Of a stretch of DNA of 24,637 nt, positions 6,936-14,270 are shown piece by piece; position 1 is the stretch's first letter; each line of letters starts with the position of its first letter. Below the pieces are notes generated by a model. The model ran no database searches. It worked only from the letters and a program-made list of their open reading frames with translations, and was not told where the DNA came from. The translations under genes and the position numbers were made by a program. Source of the stretch: Helicobacteraceae bacterium (GTDB taxonomy: Bacteria > Campylobacterota > Campylobacteria > Campylobacterales > Sulfurimonadaceae); the NCBI GenBank assembly GCA_015488855.1, contig WFMY01000171.1:1-24637 (forward strand), written 5' to 3'.

Positions 6936-7703
6936 ATGGTAAACTCGATACTTCCCTCTAAAAAGATCATGTCTAAACTAGGTAAAACTAATGCTGAGTT
7001 TGGACTCATAGAAGAAGGTGATAAAATACTTGTTGGTCTCTCTGGTGGCAAAGATTCTCTCACGATGATTCACGCGATGAAAGAGCAACAACGCCGTGCT
7101 CCATTTAAGTTCGAGTTTTTAGCGGTAACCATCTCTTATGGGATGGGTGAAAACTTTGATGCACTTACAAAACATTGTGAACTTTATGGTATCCCTTATA
7201 AAGTTATCGATACAAAAGTGTATGAATTAGCAAAAGAGAAGATTCGTAAAAACTCCTCTTTTTGTAGTTTCTTTTCTCGTATGCGTAGAGGTTATCTCTA
7301 TAGTGCTGCACAAGAAAATGGATGCAATAAAGTAGCCTTAGGGCATCATCTCGATGATGCTGCGGAGAGCTTTTTTATGAACTTTATCTACAACGGTCAG
7401 ATGCGTTCGCTTGCTCCTATTTATAAGGCTGAGAATGGGCTTATAGTTATTCGTCCATTGATTCAGATGCGAGAGAGACAACTTCTTGCTTTTGTGGAAG
7501 AAAACAATATAGAAGCTATTGGTGATGAAGCATGTCCAGCTATGCGTTTTGATGTAAAAATGCCTCATGCTAGAGCATCAACAAAAAAGATGCTCGCTAA
7601 AATGGAACAGGATTTACCTTCACTTTTTACAAGTCTCAATGCTGCGTTTAACAATATTTCTGTAGAGAGTTTCTTTGATAAAGAAAAATTTTCGCTTGAG
7701 TAA
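6936..7703 (+). CDS. ttcA: TtcA-like tRNA thiolation protein (PP-loop ATPase)
   Basis: 255 residues, shorter than the roughly 310 of E. coli TtcA. It has the PP-loop SGGKDS (36-41) that activates the target cytidine, the LGHHLDDAAESFFMN motif and the SRMRRGYLYSAA helix typical of TtcA, which makes 2-thiocytidine at tRNA position 32. E. coli TtcA holds a [4Fe-4S] cluster with two cysteines in a CxxC motif and a third further on. Here the CxxC reads Cys110-Ser-Phe-Phe113, so the second cysteine is lost, while Cys200 (EACPAM) is kept. It may use another ligand or modify a different target. The ATG follows the mtnN stop directly. The 3' end converges on the next gene with a 3-nt gap. Confidence 0.78.
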   Translation: MVNSILPSKKIMSKLGKTNAEFGLIEEGDKILVGLSGGKDSLTMIHAMKEQQRRAPFKFEFLAVTISYGMGENFDALTKHCELYGIPYKVIDTKVYELAKEKIRKNSSFCSFFSRMRRGYLYSAAQENGCNKVALGHHLDDAAESFFMNFIYNGQMRSLAPIYKAENGLIVIRPLIQMRERQLLAFVEENNIEAIGDEACPAMRFDVKMPHARASTKKMLAKMEQDLPSLFTSLNAAFNNISVESFFDKEKFSLE

Positions 7704-7706
7704 GTT

Positions 7707-8183
7707 TTAAACTTTTTCTTCTAAAGATATTTCATCTTTTTTTGTTTTAAGTGTATCTTCTTTTAAAGTTTGCAAAAATTCTAAAATATTTTTTTGATAG
7801 GATAAAGTGTCTTCATCATAGGTTAATGAAAGAAATTTTTGCAGTTCATTGATCTCTATTTTTTTAGCATAACGAGGAATAACTTTGAGATTCTTTTGAA
7901 TACTTGCAATCAAAGTATCAATGTCAAGACCATTATTGTCTTTTACCTTTTTTACTTTTTCTTTTGTTGTGAGCATTAAAAGGTTAGCTCTTTGTTCATC
8001 ATCTTTATAGATTCTACTGGCAATCTCTTTGACGAGGATATAATTTTCTACACTAGAATCTTCATTTGCTGCAATGATAAGTGCAAAAACTTTTGCACGA
8101 AACTCCAATGAGCCATGGTGATGCACAAAGAGTTCACGAAAAGCACCAAAAAAGTGATGTTTTAGTCTAAAAAAAAGTCGCAT
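7707..8183 (-). CDS. Small cytoplasmic protein, possibly TerB-like
   Basis: 158 residues from the ATG at 8183-8181, preceded by AGAAGGA at good spacing. The frame is open for 46 more codons upstream, but that extension crosses a TATAAT and has no ribosome binding site, so I exclude it. The protein is predicted all-helical with no signal peptide: a basic, aromatic N-terminus (MRLFFRLKHHFFGAFRELF), a middle part LEFRAKVFALIIAANEDSSVENYILVKEI resembling in layout the acidic-patch helices of TerB-like domains, and a Lys/Glu-rich tail. The function is unknown; TerB is a guess from pattern only. It converges with ttcA and is divergent from yebC. Confidence 0.55.
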   Translation of the reverse strand: MRLFFRLKHHFFGAFRELFVHHHGSLEFRAKVFALIIAANEDSSVENYILVKEIASRIYKDDEQRANLLMLTTKEKVKKVKDNNGLDIDTLIASIQKNLKVIPRYAKKIEINELQKFLSLTYDEDTLSYQKNILEFLQTLKEDTLKTKKDEISLEEKV

Positions 8184-8201
8184 TTGTATTCCTTCTATGG
8201 T

Positions 8202-8207
8202 ATTATA
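8202..8207 (-). promoter_or_regulatory. Likely -10 box for the TerB-like gene
   Basis: TATAAT on the minus strand, 18 nt before the chosen ATG at 8183. It implies a very short leader that still holds AGAAGGA. The position supports the shorter protein start. Confidence 0.42.
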
Positions 8208-8313
8208 CATTTTTGATTTTAAATATAGTATATAATATGATCCAAAATTATGAAATAGAAGATTAAAAACTTTACCTATCATTGCACACAAGGCATATTC
8301 ATAAAATCGTTGA

Positions 8314-8330
8314 CCTACCAATAAGGTAGG
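8314..8330. repeat. Perfect 6-bp hairpin in the divergent gap
   Basis: CCTACC-aataa-GGTAGG. It is not followed by a T-run on either strand, so not a plain terminator. It could be an operator or part of a larger structured block with the next repeat. Confidence 0.4.
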
Positions 8331-8339
8331 CGCAAAGAT

Positions 8340-8383
8340 TTTCTAAACATCCCTTGCATACAAGCATAGGCAAATTTTAGAAA
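8340..8383. repeat. Inverted repeat upstream of yebC
   Basis: TTTCTAAA (8340-8347) and TTTAGAAA (8376-8383) enclose a loop that itself holds CTTG-cata-CAAG. The arms extend imperfectly outward to GCAA/TTGC at about 8332 and 8390. It ends just before the presumed yebC -10 box. Confidence 0.4.
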
Positions 8384-8392
8384 TTCCTATTG

Positions 8393-8398
8393 CATAAT
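8393..8398 (+). promoter_or_regulatory. Possible -10 box for yebC
   Basis: CATAAT 35 nt before the yebC ATG, at the edge of an inverted repeat. The ribosome binding site TAGGAG (8419-8424) follows at good spacing to the ATG. Confidence 0.35.
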
Positions 8399-8432
8399 TT
8401 GGGATGATAAGAATTTCTTAGGAGTAGGTAAA

Positions 8433-9143
8433 ATGGGTAGAGCATTTGAATATAGAAAAGCATCAAAGTTAAAAAGATGGGGTGCGATGTCAAAATTGTT
8501 TCCTAAATTAGGTAAGATTATCACTATGGCAGCAAAAGAGGGGAGTAGTGACCCAGATATGAATGCTAAACTTCGTACAGCCATCATCAATGCGAAGGCT
8601 GAAAATATGCCTAAAGACAATATTGAAGCAGCTATCAAGCGAGCATCAGCTAAAGATACAGCAAGTATGCTAGAGGTAAATTTTGAGGGAAAAGCACCCC
8701 ATGGTGTGTTGCTTTTTATAGAGTGTATGACTGATAACAATACAAGAACTGTAGCAAATGTAAAAAATATACTGACAAAACATGGTGGAGAGTTACTTAC
8801 AAATGGTTCTTTGGAGTTTATGTTTGATAGAAAAGCATTGTTTGAATTTGATTTAAAAGTTGATATGGATATTGAAGAATTAGAATTAGACTTAATAGAT
8901 GCAGGACTTGAAGAGATTGAATCTGAAGATGGCGAGGTACTTGTTACCGCAGATTATACAAGTTTTGGTACATTGAACTCTGCTTTAGAAGAGATAGGTA
9001 TTGAGATAAAAAAAGCCAATTTAGAACGGATGGCTAATACCCCTATCTCTATCACAGAAGAACAACAAACCGATATAGATAAAATTCTTGAACGCCTTGA
9101 AGATGATGAAGATGTACAAAAGGTTTTCTCAAATTTAGTCTAA
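8433..9143 (+). CDS. yebC: YebC/PmpR-family protein
   Basis: 236 residues, near the family norm. The N-terminus MGRAFEYRKASKLKRWGAMSKLF and the stretch LRTAIINAKAENMPKDNIEAAIKRA are signatures of the family, with the usual three-domain layout (GKAPHGVLLFIECMTDNNTRTVANVKN in the middle). Members are cytoplasmic. They were first described as transcription regulators; some bacterial and mitochondrial homologues aid translation of difficult (proline-rich) sequences. The start is the ATG after TAGGAG. The 3' end meets mshG tail to tail with only 14 nt between stops. Confidence 0.93.
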   Translation: MGRAFEYRKASKLKRWGAMSKLFPKLGKIITMAAKEGSSDPDMNAKLRTAIINAKAENMPKDNIEAAIKRASAKDTASMLEVNFEGKAPHGVLLFIECMTDNNTRTVANVKNILTKHGGELLTNGSLEFMFDRKALFEFDLKVDMDIEELELDLIDAGLEEIESEDGEVLVTADYTSFGTLNSALEEIGIEIKKANLERMANTPISITEEQQTDIDKILERLEDDEDVQKVFSNLV

Positions 9144-9157
9144 TTTGGTTTTATTTA

Positions 9158-10405
9158 TTACATAGCACCTGCAGCAGCACCCATATTCCACATAGGCATG
9201 AAGATACCAAGTGCAAGTAGGGTGACCATAGATGCAATGATAACCAACATAATAGGCTCGATAGCAGAGGACAAACCATCTATGATAGCATCAAATTTAT
9301 TTTTATAAAATTCTGCAACCTTTTGCATCATCTGATCAAGCGAACCACCATCTTCACCTGCTTTAATCATTTGTAAAATCATGTTTTCAAACATATTAGT
9401 ATCCTTAAGCCCTAGATAGAGAGGGGAGCCTTTTTCAACAGCTAGTCTTACACTTTGAAGCTTCTTTTGTAGAGGTAAGTTATCTACCATATCGGTAGAT
9501 GTATCAAGAGCTTCTGCTATGGGTATCCCTGCTTTGGTTAGTTCCGAGAAGACTAGGGTAAATCTATTGAGTGTAGAGTATTTGATAATATTCTTTATGA
9601 GGTATGTTTTAAGTAAAATTTTATGCCAGGAATAGCGTACATGCAGATAGTTATCTATAGCATATTTAAAACTAAAAAATGCTATAGCCCCTAATGCAAG
9701 AACTACTAATCCATAATGGTTAAAAATATTCTCAAGTTTAAGGAGTATGAGTGTCGGTACTGGTAATTCAGCGCCGAGTTGAGCAAAGATGCTCTTAAAT
9801 TGAGGAACCACAAAAGAGATCAGAACCGTAAAAGCAATAGCCATTGCTATCATCACATTTCTAGGATATGCCATCGCTTTTTTGAATTTAACAAAGTTTT
9901 CTCGTATTTGATCAAGCATCTCTGCTAAGGAGGTTAATGAGATATCAAGATTACCTGTCTTTTCACCTAGTTTAACCATAGCAATGGTAAGATTACCTAA
10001 TTCATATCGAAAGTTCTCCATTGATAGCGAAAGGGATTTTCCTGAGTCAATATCATCTGCAAGTTTTGAAAAAACATATACAAGTGCTTTATCATCAGAT
10101 GAATTTGCAACTTCTTGTATAGAGTCATGGATGGAGATGCCTGCATTTGTCATAACAGCTAACTGGCGTATAGCAGCAATAAGGGCATCAGGCTTTATCT
10201 TTCTTTTTTTTATATTTTGAAGAAATTTTGTTTTAAATCTAGCAAATTGAAGTTCCAAAGGTTCTGTAGCAAGTATAACCTTTATAAGGACACCTGAATA
10301 TTTAATTTTTGCTATATCATTGGCTTCTTTTATACTATTAGCGTAAAAGCCATAGACAACTTTTTTTCCTTTTGTAAGCACTGTTGCTTCATAGTATTGC
10401 ATCAT
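9158..10405 (-). CDS. mshG: MSHA-type pilus inner-membrane platform protein MshG (GspF/PilC family)
   Basis: 415 residues, full length for the family. Two repeated T2SSF domains (about residues 70-195 and 275-395) with three membrane segments: about 187-208 (VMIAMAIAFTVLISFVVP), about 230-250 (YGLVVLALGAIAFFSF) and near the end (PIMLVIIASMVTLLALGIF). The family motifs LAVMTNAGISIHDSI, KLGEKTGNLDISLTSLAEML and IKAGEDGGSLDQMM are present. Platform proteins sit in the inner membrane and transmit the motion of the assembly ATPase to the growing pilus. The ATG overlaps the mshE TGA (ATGA). It is the last gene of the long minus-strand run and ends 14 nt from yebC; mshF and the pilin genes do not follow. 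Confidence 0.92.
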   Translation of the reverse strand: MMQYYEATVLTKGKKVVYGFYANSIKEANDIAKIKYSGVLIKVILATEPLELQFARFKTKFLQNIKKRKIKPDALIAAIRQLAVMTNAGISIHDSIQEVANSSDDKALVYVFSKLADDIDSGKSLSLSMENFRYELGNLTIAMVKLGEKTGNLDISLTSLAEMLDQIRENFVKFKKAMAYPRNVMIAMAIAFTVLISFVVPQFKSIFAQLGAELPVPTLILLKLENIFNHYGLVVLALGAIAFFSFKYAIDNYLHVRYSWHKILLKTYLIKNIIKYSTLNRFTLVFSELTKAGIPIAEALDTSTDMVDNLPLQKKLQSVRLAVEKGSPLYLGLKDTNMFENMILQMIKAGEDGGSLDQMMQKVAEFYKNKFDAIIDGLSSAIEPIMLVIIASMVTLLALGIFMPMWNMGAAAGAM

Positions 10406-12135
10406 TTAGCTACCCTTAGTATCTCTTCAAGACTAGTAATCCCTTCCAATGCTTTTTGGATGCCATTTTCAAATATAGGGATAAATCCAGTCTCTTTCGC
10501 GTGGGCGAGTAAAGCATCCTTTGATGCACCTTTTGCGATTAAAGATGAGAGTTCATCATCTATATTTAAAACTTCACATATCATTTCACGCCCAGTATAT
10601 CCAGTATCATTACATTCTTTGCAACCCTTGCCTGTATAAAATTTTGCATCTTCGGGGATTAATTTACATAACTCTTCTAAGGCTGAGGGGGAGATCTCTT
10701 CAACGACTTTACAACTAGGGCATATCTTTCTCACAAGTCTTTGTGCTTGAATCGCTACAAGTGCACCAGAGATAAGATAGTGTTCAATCCCCATATCTGC
10801 CATACGAGGGATAGCTGATATAGCATCATTCGTATGTAAAGTTGAGATGACTAAGTGTCCAGTAAGTGCAGCTTTTATAGCTATCTCAAGGGTCTCTTGG
10901 TCACGAATCTCACCAATCATAATCTTATCTGGATCTTGTCGCAGTATGGAACGCAGGGCATCTGAAAAGTTGAGACCTACTTTTGGATTGACTTGTACTT
11001 GCTGTATCATATTCATGCGGTATTCTACAGGGTCTTCTACGGTGATTACTTTATCAGCTGAGTCTTTAAGCTCATTAAGGGCACCATAGAGTGTGGTCGT
11101 TTTTCCACTTCCCGTTGGTCCAGTAACCAAGATGATACCATAGGGAGCACTAAGACCTTTTAGAAATTTTTGATAGCTAACGCTATCCATACCAGCTTCT
11201 TCAAGTTTTACAAGTGCCTTTTGTTTGTCTAGTACACGCATAACTATAGATTCACCATAGAGTGTTGGCAAAGTAGAGATACGAAAATCATATTCAACCT
11301 TCCCTACATTTGTAGAAAAACGACCATCTTGTGGTTTTCGTTTTTCGGCTATGTCAAGATTTGCAAGAAGTTTGAGTCTTGAAGCTAGTGGTGCATAGAT
11401 ATCTTTTGGAAAGATAAAAATTTCAGAAAGTTTTCCATCTATTCTCCCTCTCACGCTACAGTTGCGTTCTGCTGGTTCGATGTGTACATCACTAGCTCTT
11501 TGTTTGATGCAGGTATTGAGAATAACATCAATAAGTAGAAGAATAGAAGACGCCTCTTGTTGTTCTTCAACATTGTTGATTGAGTTGAGTTCTTCACGAA
11601 TTTTTTTTACTAGAACTATCTCTTTGTCTTTAATCTCAACTTTAAAAAGATGTGTAGTTATCTGTTTTTTGAGTGCAACTTTAAGTTTTATGGGTTTTTT
11701 CGGGAAGAGTCGTTGCAATGATTCTTTTGCTTGTATATTGAGGGGATCACTTAGTGCGATAAAGAGGTGCATATCATCTTCATAAAGAGGTATGGCATGA
11801 AACTTTTGTAGTTGAACTAAAGGTATATTATTGGTAAGTTCATGATCTATATCAAAGAAATCAAGGTCAATAAACTCTAAATTCAATTTTTCAGAGAGTT
11901 TAGAAAGGACATCGTTTTCTTTGATATAGTCATACTTTTGAAGTAATGCTAATTCATATTTTCCATTTCTTATTTTATCTACAATATAGCGCACAAGCCT
12001 ATCGTTTGTCATAAAACCTGATTGTGTTATATGTTTAAGTATGAGCGTTTTATTGACACCCTGATTTACAAGACGATCTACTTGACTTTGCATAATGAGA
12101 CCATCGTGAAGAAGGTCTTTTGTTAATATATCCAT
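10402..12135 (-). CDS. mshE: MSHA-type pilus assembly ATPase MshE (GspE/PilB family)
   Basis: 577 residues. N-terminal MshEN/GspE_N-type region (1-160), linker, then the secretion ATPase domain: arginine-rich ASDVHIEPAERNCSVRGRIDG, Walker A GPTGSGKTT (about 335-345), the Asp box VITVEDPVEY, Walker B region IMIGEIRD (about 405), the His box TGHLVISTLHTND, and a tetracysteine zinc site CPSC…CKEC. It is a cytoplasmic hexameric motor that polymerises the pilus. In Vibrio cholerae MshE the N-domain binds c-di-GMP through two tandem motifs starting Arg-Leu-Gly. Here the equivalent spots read Ile-Leu-Thr and Leu-Ile-Leu, so binding may be weak or lost. The gene follows GGGA at good spacing, 9 nt after the small secreted protein gene. 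Confidence 0.94.
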   Translation of the reverse strand: MDILTKDLLHDGLIMQSQVDRLVNQGVNKTLILKHITQSGFMTNDRLVRYIVDKIRNGKYELALLQKYDYIKENDVLSKLSEKLNLEFIDLDFFDIDHELTNNIPLVQLQKFHAIPLYEDDMHLFIALSDPLNIQAKESLQRLFPKKPIKLKVALKKQITTHLFKVEIKDKEIVLVKKIREELNSINNVEEQQEASSILLLIDVILNTCIKQRASDVHIEPAERNCSVRGRIDGKLSEIFIFPKDIYAPLASRLKLLANLDIAEKRKPQDGRFSTNVGKVEYDFRISTLPTLYGESIVMRVLDKQKALVKLEEAGMDSVSYQKFLKGLSAPYGIILVTGPTGSGKTTTLYGALNELKDSADKVITVEDPVEYRMNMIQQVQVNPKVGLNFSDALRSILRQDPDKIMIGEIRDQETLEIAIKAALTGHLVISTLHTNDAISAIPRMADMGIEHYLISGALVAIQAQRLVRKICPSCKVVEEISPSALEELCKLIPEDAKFYTGKGCKECNDTGYTGREMICEVLNIDDELSSLIAKGASKDALLAHAKETGFIPIFENGIQKALEGITSLEEILRVAK

Positions 12136-12144
12136 CTCAATTCC

Positions 12145-12687
12145 CTACCAGTATATATGTCTGCGGACAGCTATTGTATCGTAAAATTCCTCAATCACCA
12201 TTTTTTGCAATTTTCCATTTTGTTCAAGATAGAGCTTATAAGAAATTTTTGGATTTTTTGCATTATTAAAGATATAAACTTTCCTTCTTTCATGCTTACC
12301 AAGTTTAGCATAAAGATCAAAAACCTTAGATAATACATAGTCTGTAGAGGGAAGTTCAAGTTTTGAGAGGTTATAACCATCTACTAGAGAGTGGTATAAA
12401 AGTTTTTTTTGCATAAGTATAACTGAAAAATAAGCAGAGTTAGAACGAGCCTCTTTGGAAAACTTTAAGAGGGCTATGGGTATAGTAAGTCTGTCTATAT
12501 AATCAGATTTTAAACAAGAAAAAGCATATAAGGAGACAAACTCTTCATCTCTTGCATTAAGGTCTAAGACTCTGTGTCCCATATTGCAAACTTTTTCGTA
12601 TTTTTCATTTTGATAGAGGTTAAACATATCTGTTTTTATATCTGCTTGTAGAGATAAAAATATAAAGAGTAAGAGGAGTATTTTCAT
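12145..12687 (-). CDS. Uncharacterised secreted protein inside the msh locus
   Basis: 180 residues that I do not recognise. A Sec signal peptide (MKILLLLFIFLSLQA, cleavage near residue 15) is followed by a helical part that looks like a single degenerate TPR-type pair (MFNLYQNEKYEKVCNMGHRVLDLNARDEEFVSLYAFSCLKSD). A charged C-terminal half ends in strand-like segments (VYIFNNAKNPKISYKLYLEQ, MVIEEFYDTIAVRRHIYW). Two cysteines (Cys34, Cys58) could form a disulfide in the periplasm. The ATG overlaps the mshN stop (ATGA), and mshE follows after 9 nt. It occupies a slot where the classical Vibrio order has no gene, so it may be a lineage-specific periplasmic helper of this pilus; that is inference from position. 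Confidence 0.7.
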   Translation of the reverse strand: MKILLLLFIFLSLQADIKTDMFNLYQNEKYEKVCNMGHRVLDLNARDEEFVSLYAFSCLKSDYIDRLTIPIALLKFSKEARSNSAYFSVILMQKKLLYHSLVDGYNLSKLELPSTDYVLSKVFDLYAKLGKHERRKVYIFNNAKNPKISYKLYLEQNGKLQKMVIEEFYDTIAVRRHIYW

Positions 12688-13460
12688 TTAAACTTTCCTG
12701 ATTGAATATTATCTAATAAGACTTTTGCGTTAGCAGATTTAGAATGTTGAATATAGCTTTTTAAGATATTGATAGCTTGCTCTTTTTTATGGAGTTGCAT
12801 CAAAGATTTTACAAAGATTATCCAACTTTGTTCAATACCATTATTAATCTGATTTGTAAGGAGTGCATAGTTATAGGATTGTTTATAGTCTCCAAGTTTA
12901 TAATACTTTTTAGCGATAAAAAGACTTAATACTGGATTGTTGTTTTTGTGAAATCTTTTAATAACATGGTCTATATCAGATTGTGTCTCTTGTTTTTGTA
13001 TAAATATATTTTTTTCTTGATTCTGCTGAACTGCTTGCTTGTATCTAATTATTTTCTTTTTAGGAATCTCTTTTTTTTGTGTTTGTTGAAAATCATTTGT
13101 ATTGTAAGACTCAGTAGAACTAGTTCTTATACTTTTTATAAAATCAAGAGAGGGTGTTAAAGTTAATTTTTTTTCAGATTTATGGATTGCTTTAGTGGCT
13201 TCTTTTTTTATCTCTTTGAGAGTTATTTGAGGTTTTATTGGTGCAACTTTAACCTCTTCTATGATTTTTGTTGCTACGACTTTTTGTTCCTTGTTGTTGA
13301 GTAAGATTACTTCAGAACTTTTGTTTGCTAGTTGCTTATTAAATACACTGAGTATCAAGGCTATGGAGATAACCACCATAAGTGAAATTAAAACATGTGG
13401 AATAAAGGATTTGAGTTTGTATCGAAACCATCGTTTTTCTAAATCATGGATATTACGCAT
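12684..13460 (-). CDS. mshN: MshN-like membrane-anchored TPR protein
   Basis: 258 residues. A short basic cytoplasmic N-terminus (MRNIHDLEKRWFRYKLKSF) is followed by one membrane helix (about 20-43, HVLISLMVVISIALILSVF), a long Lys/Gln/Thr-rich low-complexity stretch (about 50-155), and TPR-like repeats at the end (NPVLSLFIAKKYYKLGDYKQSYNYALLTNQINNG, LMQLHKKEQAINILKSYIQH). This is the layout of MshN, a periplasm-facing TPR protein of MSHA pilus loci, and it lies between mshM-like and mshE-like genes as in Vibrio. The sequence is divergent; the call rests on architecture plus gene order. It overlaps the mshM-like gene by 8 bases. Confidence 0.72.
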   Translation of the reverse strand: MRNIHDLEKRWFRYKLKSFIPHVLISLMVVISIALILSVFNKQLANKSSEVILLNNKEQKVVATKIIEEVKVAPIKPQITLKEIKKEATKAIHKSEKKLTLTPSLDFIKSIRTSSTESYNTNDFQQTQKKEIPKKKIIRYKQAVQQNQEKNIFIQKQETQSDIDHVIKRFHKNNNPVLSLFIAKKYYKLGDYKQSYNYALLTNQINNGIEQSWIIFVKSLMQLHKKEQAINILKSYIQHSKSANAKVLLDNIQSGKFK

Positions 13461-14262
13461 CTATGAGTCCTACTTTAATAGCTGCCATCTCTATAATTTT
13501 ATTGCTCATGACATTGGTATTGATTTTAGAGAGATTGTGCTCATAATACCATTCATATATTTCAAAAACTGTTCGTAAAAGTTTGTTAGTATCTCTGTAG
13601 TTTCCATTTGTAAGTTTATAAATAAGTTTAATTGATGCATTAGAAAACATATTTGCACTATCAAAGCAGTTTGCTTTCATGAGCTTTTTTTGTATATATA
13701 TCTTGAGTTCAGCTGATAAAGCATTTTTGAGTTCTATTGATTCCCAAATTCTTGTTTGAAAATGCTCTTTTGCTATAAGGTCTTCACTCTGTGTTTTATG
13801 CAAAGCTATAACAAACTTAATCTTTCTTGTATCAGATAAAAGTCTTATCTTTTCCATCTGTTTATCACTATAGAGTTGCGCTTCATCGAGTAAAATAAGA
13901 GGTACTTCTTTTTTTTCATTAAGTTGCATTAGTTTCATTATTTGTGTAAAATTAAGCTCTTTATCATCTTTTACTTCATATAAATCATGTGCAATAGATT
14001 TGAAAAACTCACTTTCATCTAAAATAGGTGTTTTATAGTAATACATCTCTTGATTTTGGGAAAGATCTTGACAAAGCTTTGTGAGGAACATGCTTTTACC
14101 TGTCCCTGGTTTTCCGTAGAGGAGTATCATCTTTAAAGGTTTTTTTACAGAATCTTTTAGTGATTGATAGATGGTTGATACACGGTCAAGTTGTACATAA
14201 TCTTTTGCATCTACAGTATCTAAAAACACATCTTTAGAATTTGTATAGAGACTAGAATTCAT
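13453..14262 (-). CDS. mshM: MshM-like AAA ATPase (ExeA family)
   Basis: 269 residues with one AAA domain: Walker A GKPGTGKS (50-57), Walker B VPLILLDEAQLY (Asp126-Glu127), sensor strand KFVIALHK, an arginine near FQTRIWESIEL, and a helical lid with GNYRDTNKLLRTVFEIY. ExeA/MshM proteins are inner-membrane-associated ATPases that help assemble the secretin or pilus machine through the cell wall. Unlike Aeromonas ExeA there is no peptidoglycan-binding extension and no obvious membrane helix. No Shine-Dalgarno sequence precedes the ATG (AAAATATATA), so it probably depends on ribosomes leaving mshL 8 nt upstream. Confidence 0.85.
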   Translation of the reverse strand: MNSSLYTNSKDVFLDTVDAKDYVQLDRVSTIYQSLKDSVKKPLKMILLYGKPGTGKSMFLTKLCQDLSQNQEMYYYKTPILDESEFFKSIAHDLYEVKDDKELNFTQIMKLMQLNEKKEVPLILLDEAQLYSDKQMEKIRLLSDTRKIKFVIALHKTQSEDLIAKEHFQTRIWESIELKNALSAELKIYIQKKLMKANCFDSANMFSNASIKLIYKLTNGNYRDTNKLLRTVFEIYEWYYEHNLSKINTNVMSNKIIEMAAIKVGLIDA

Positions 14263-14270
14263 TATATATT

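Noticed and set aside
8184..8321. 46-codon N-terminal extension of the TerB-like protein
   Set aside because: It spans a TATAAT and has no ribosome binding site, whereas the ATG at 8183 has AGAAGGA at good spacing.
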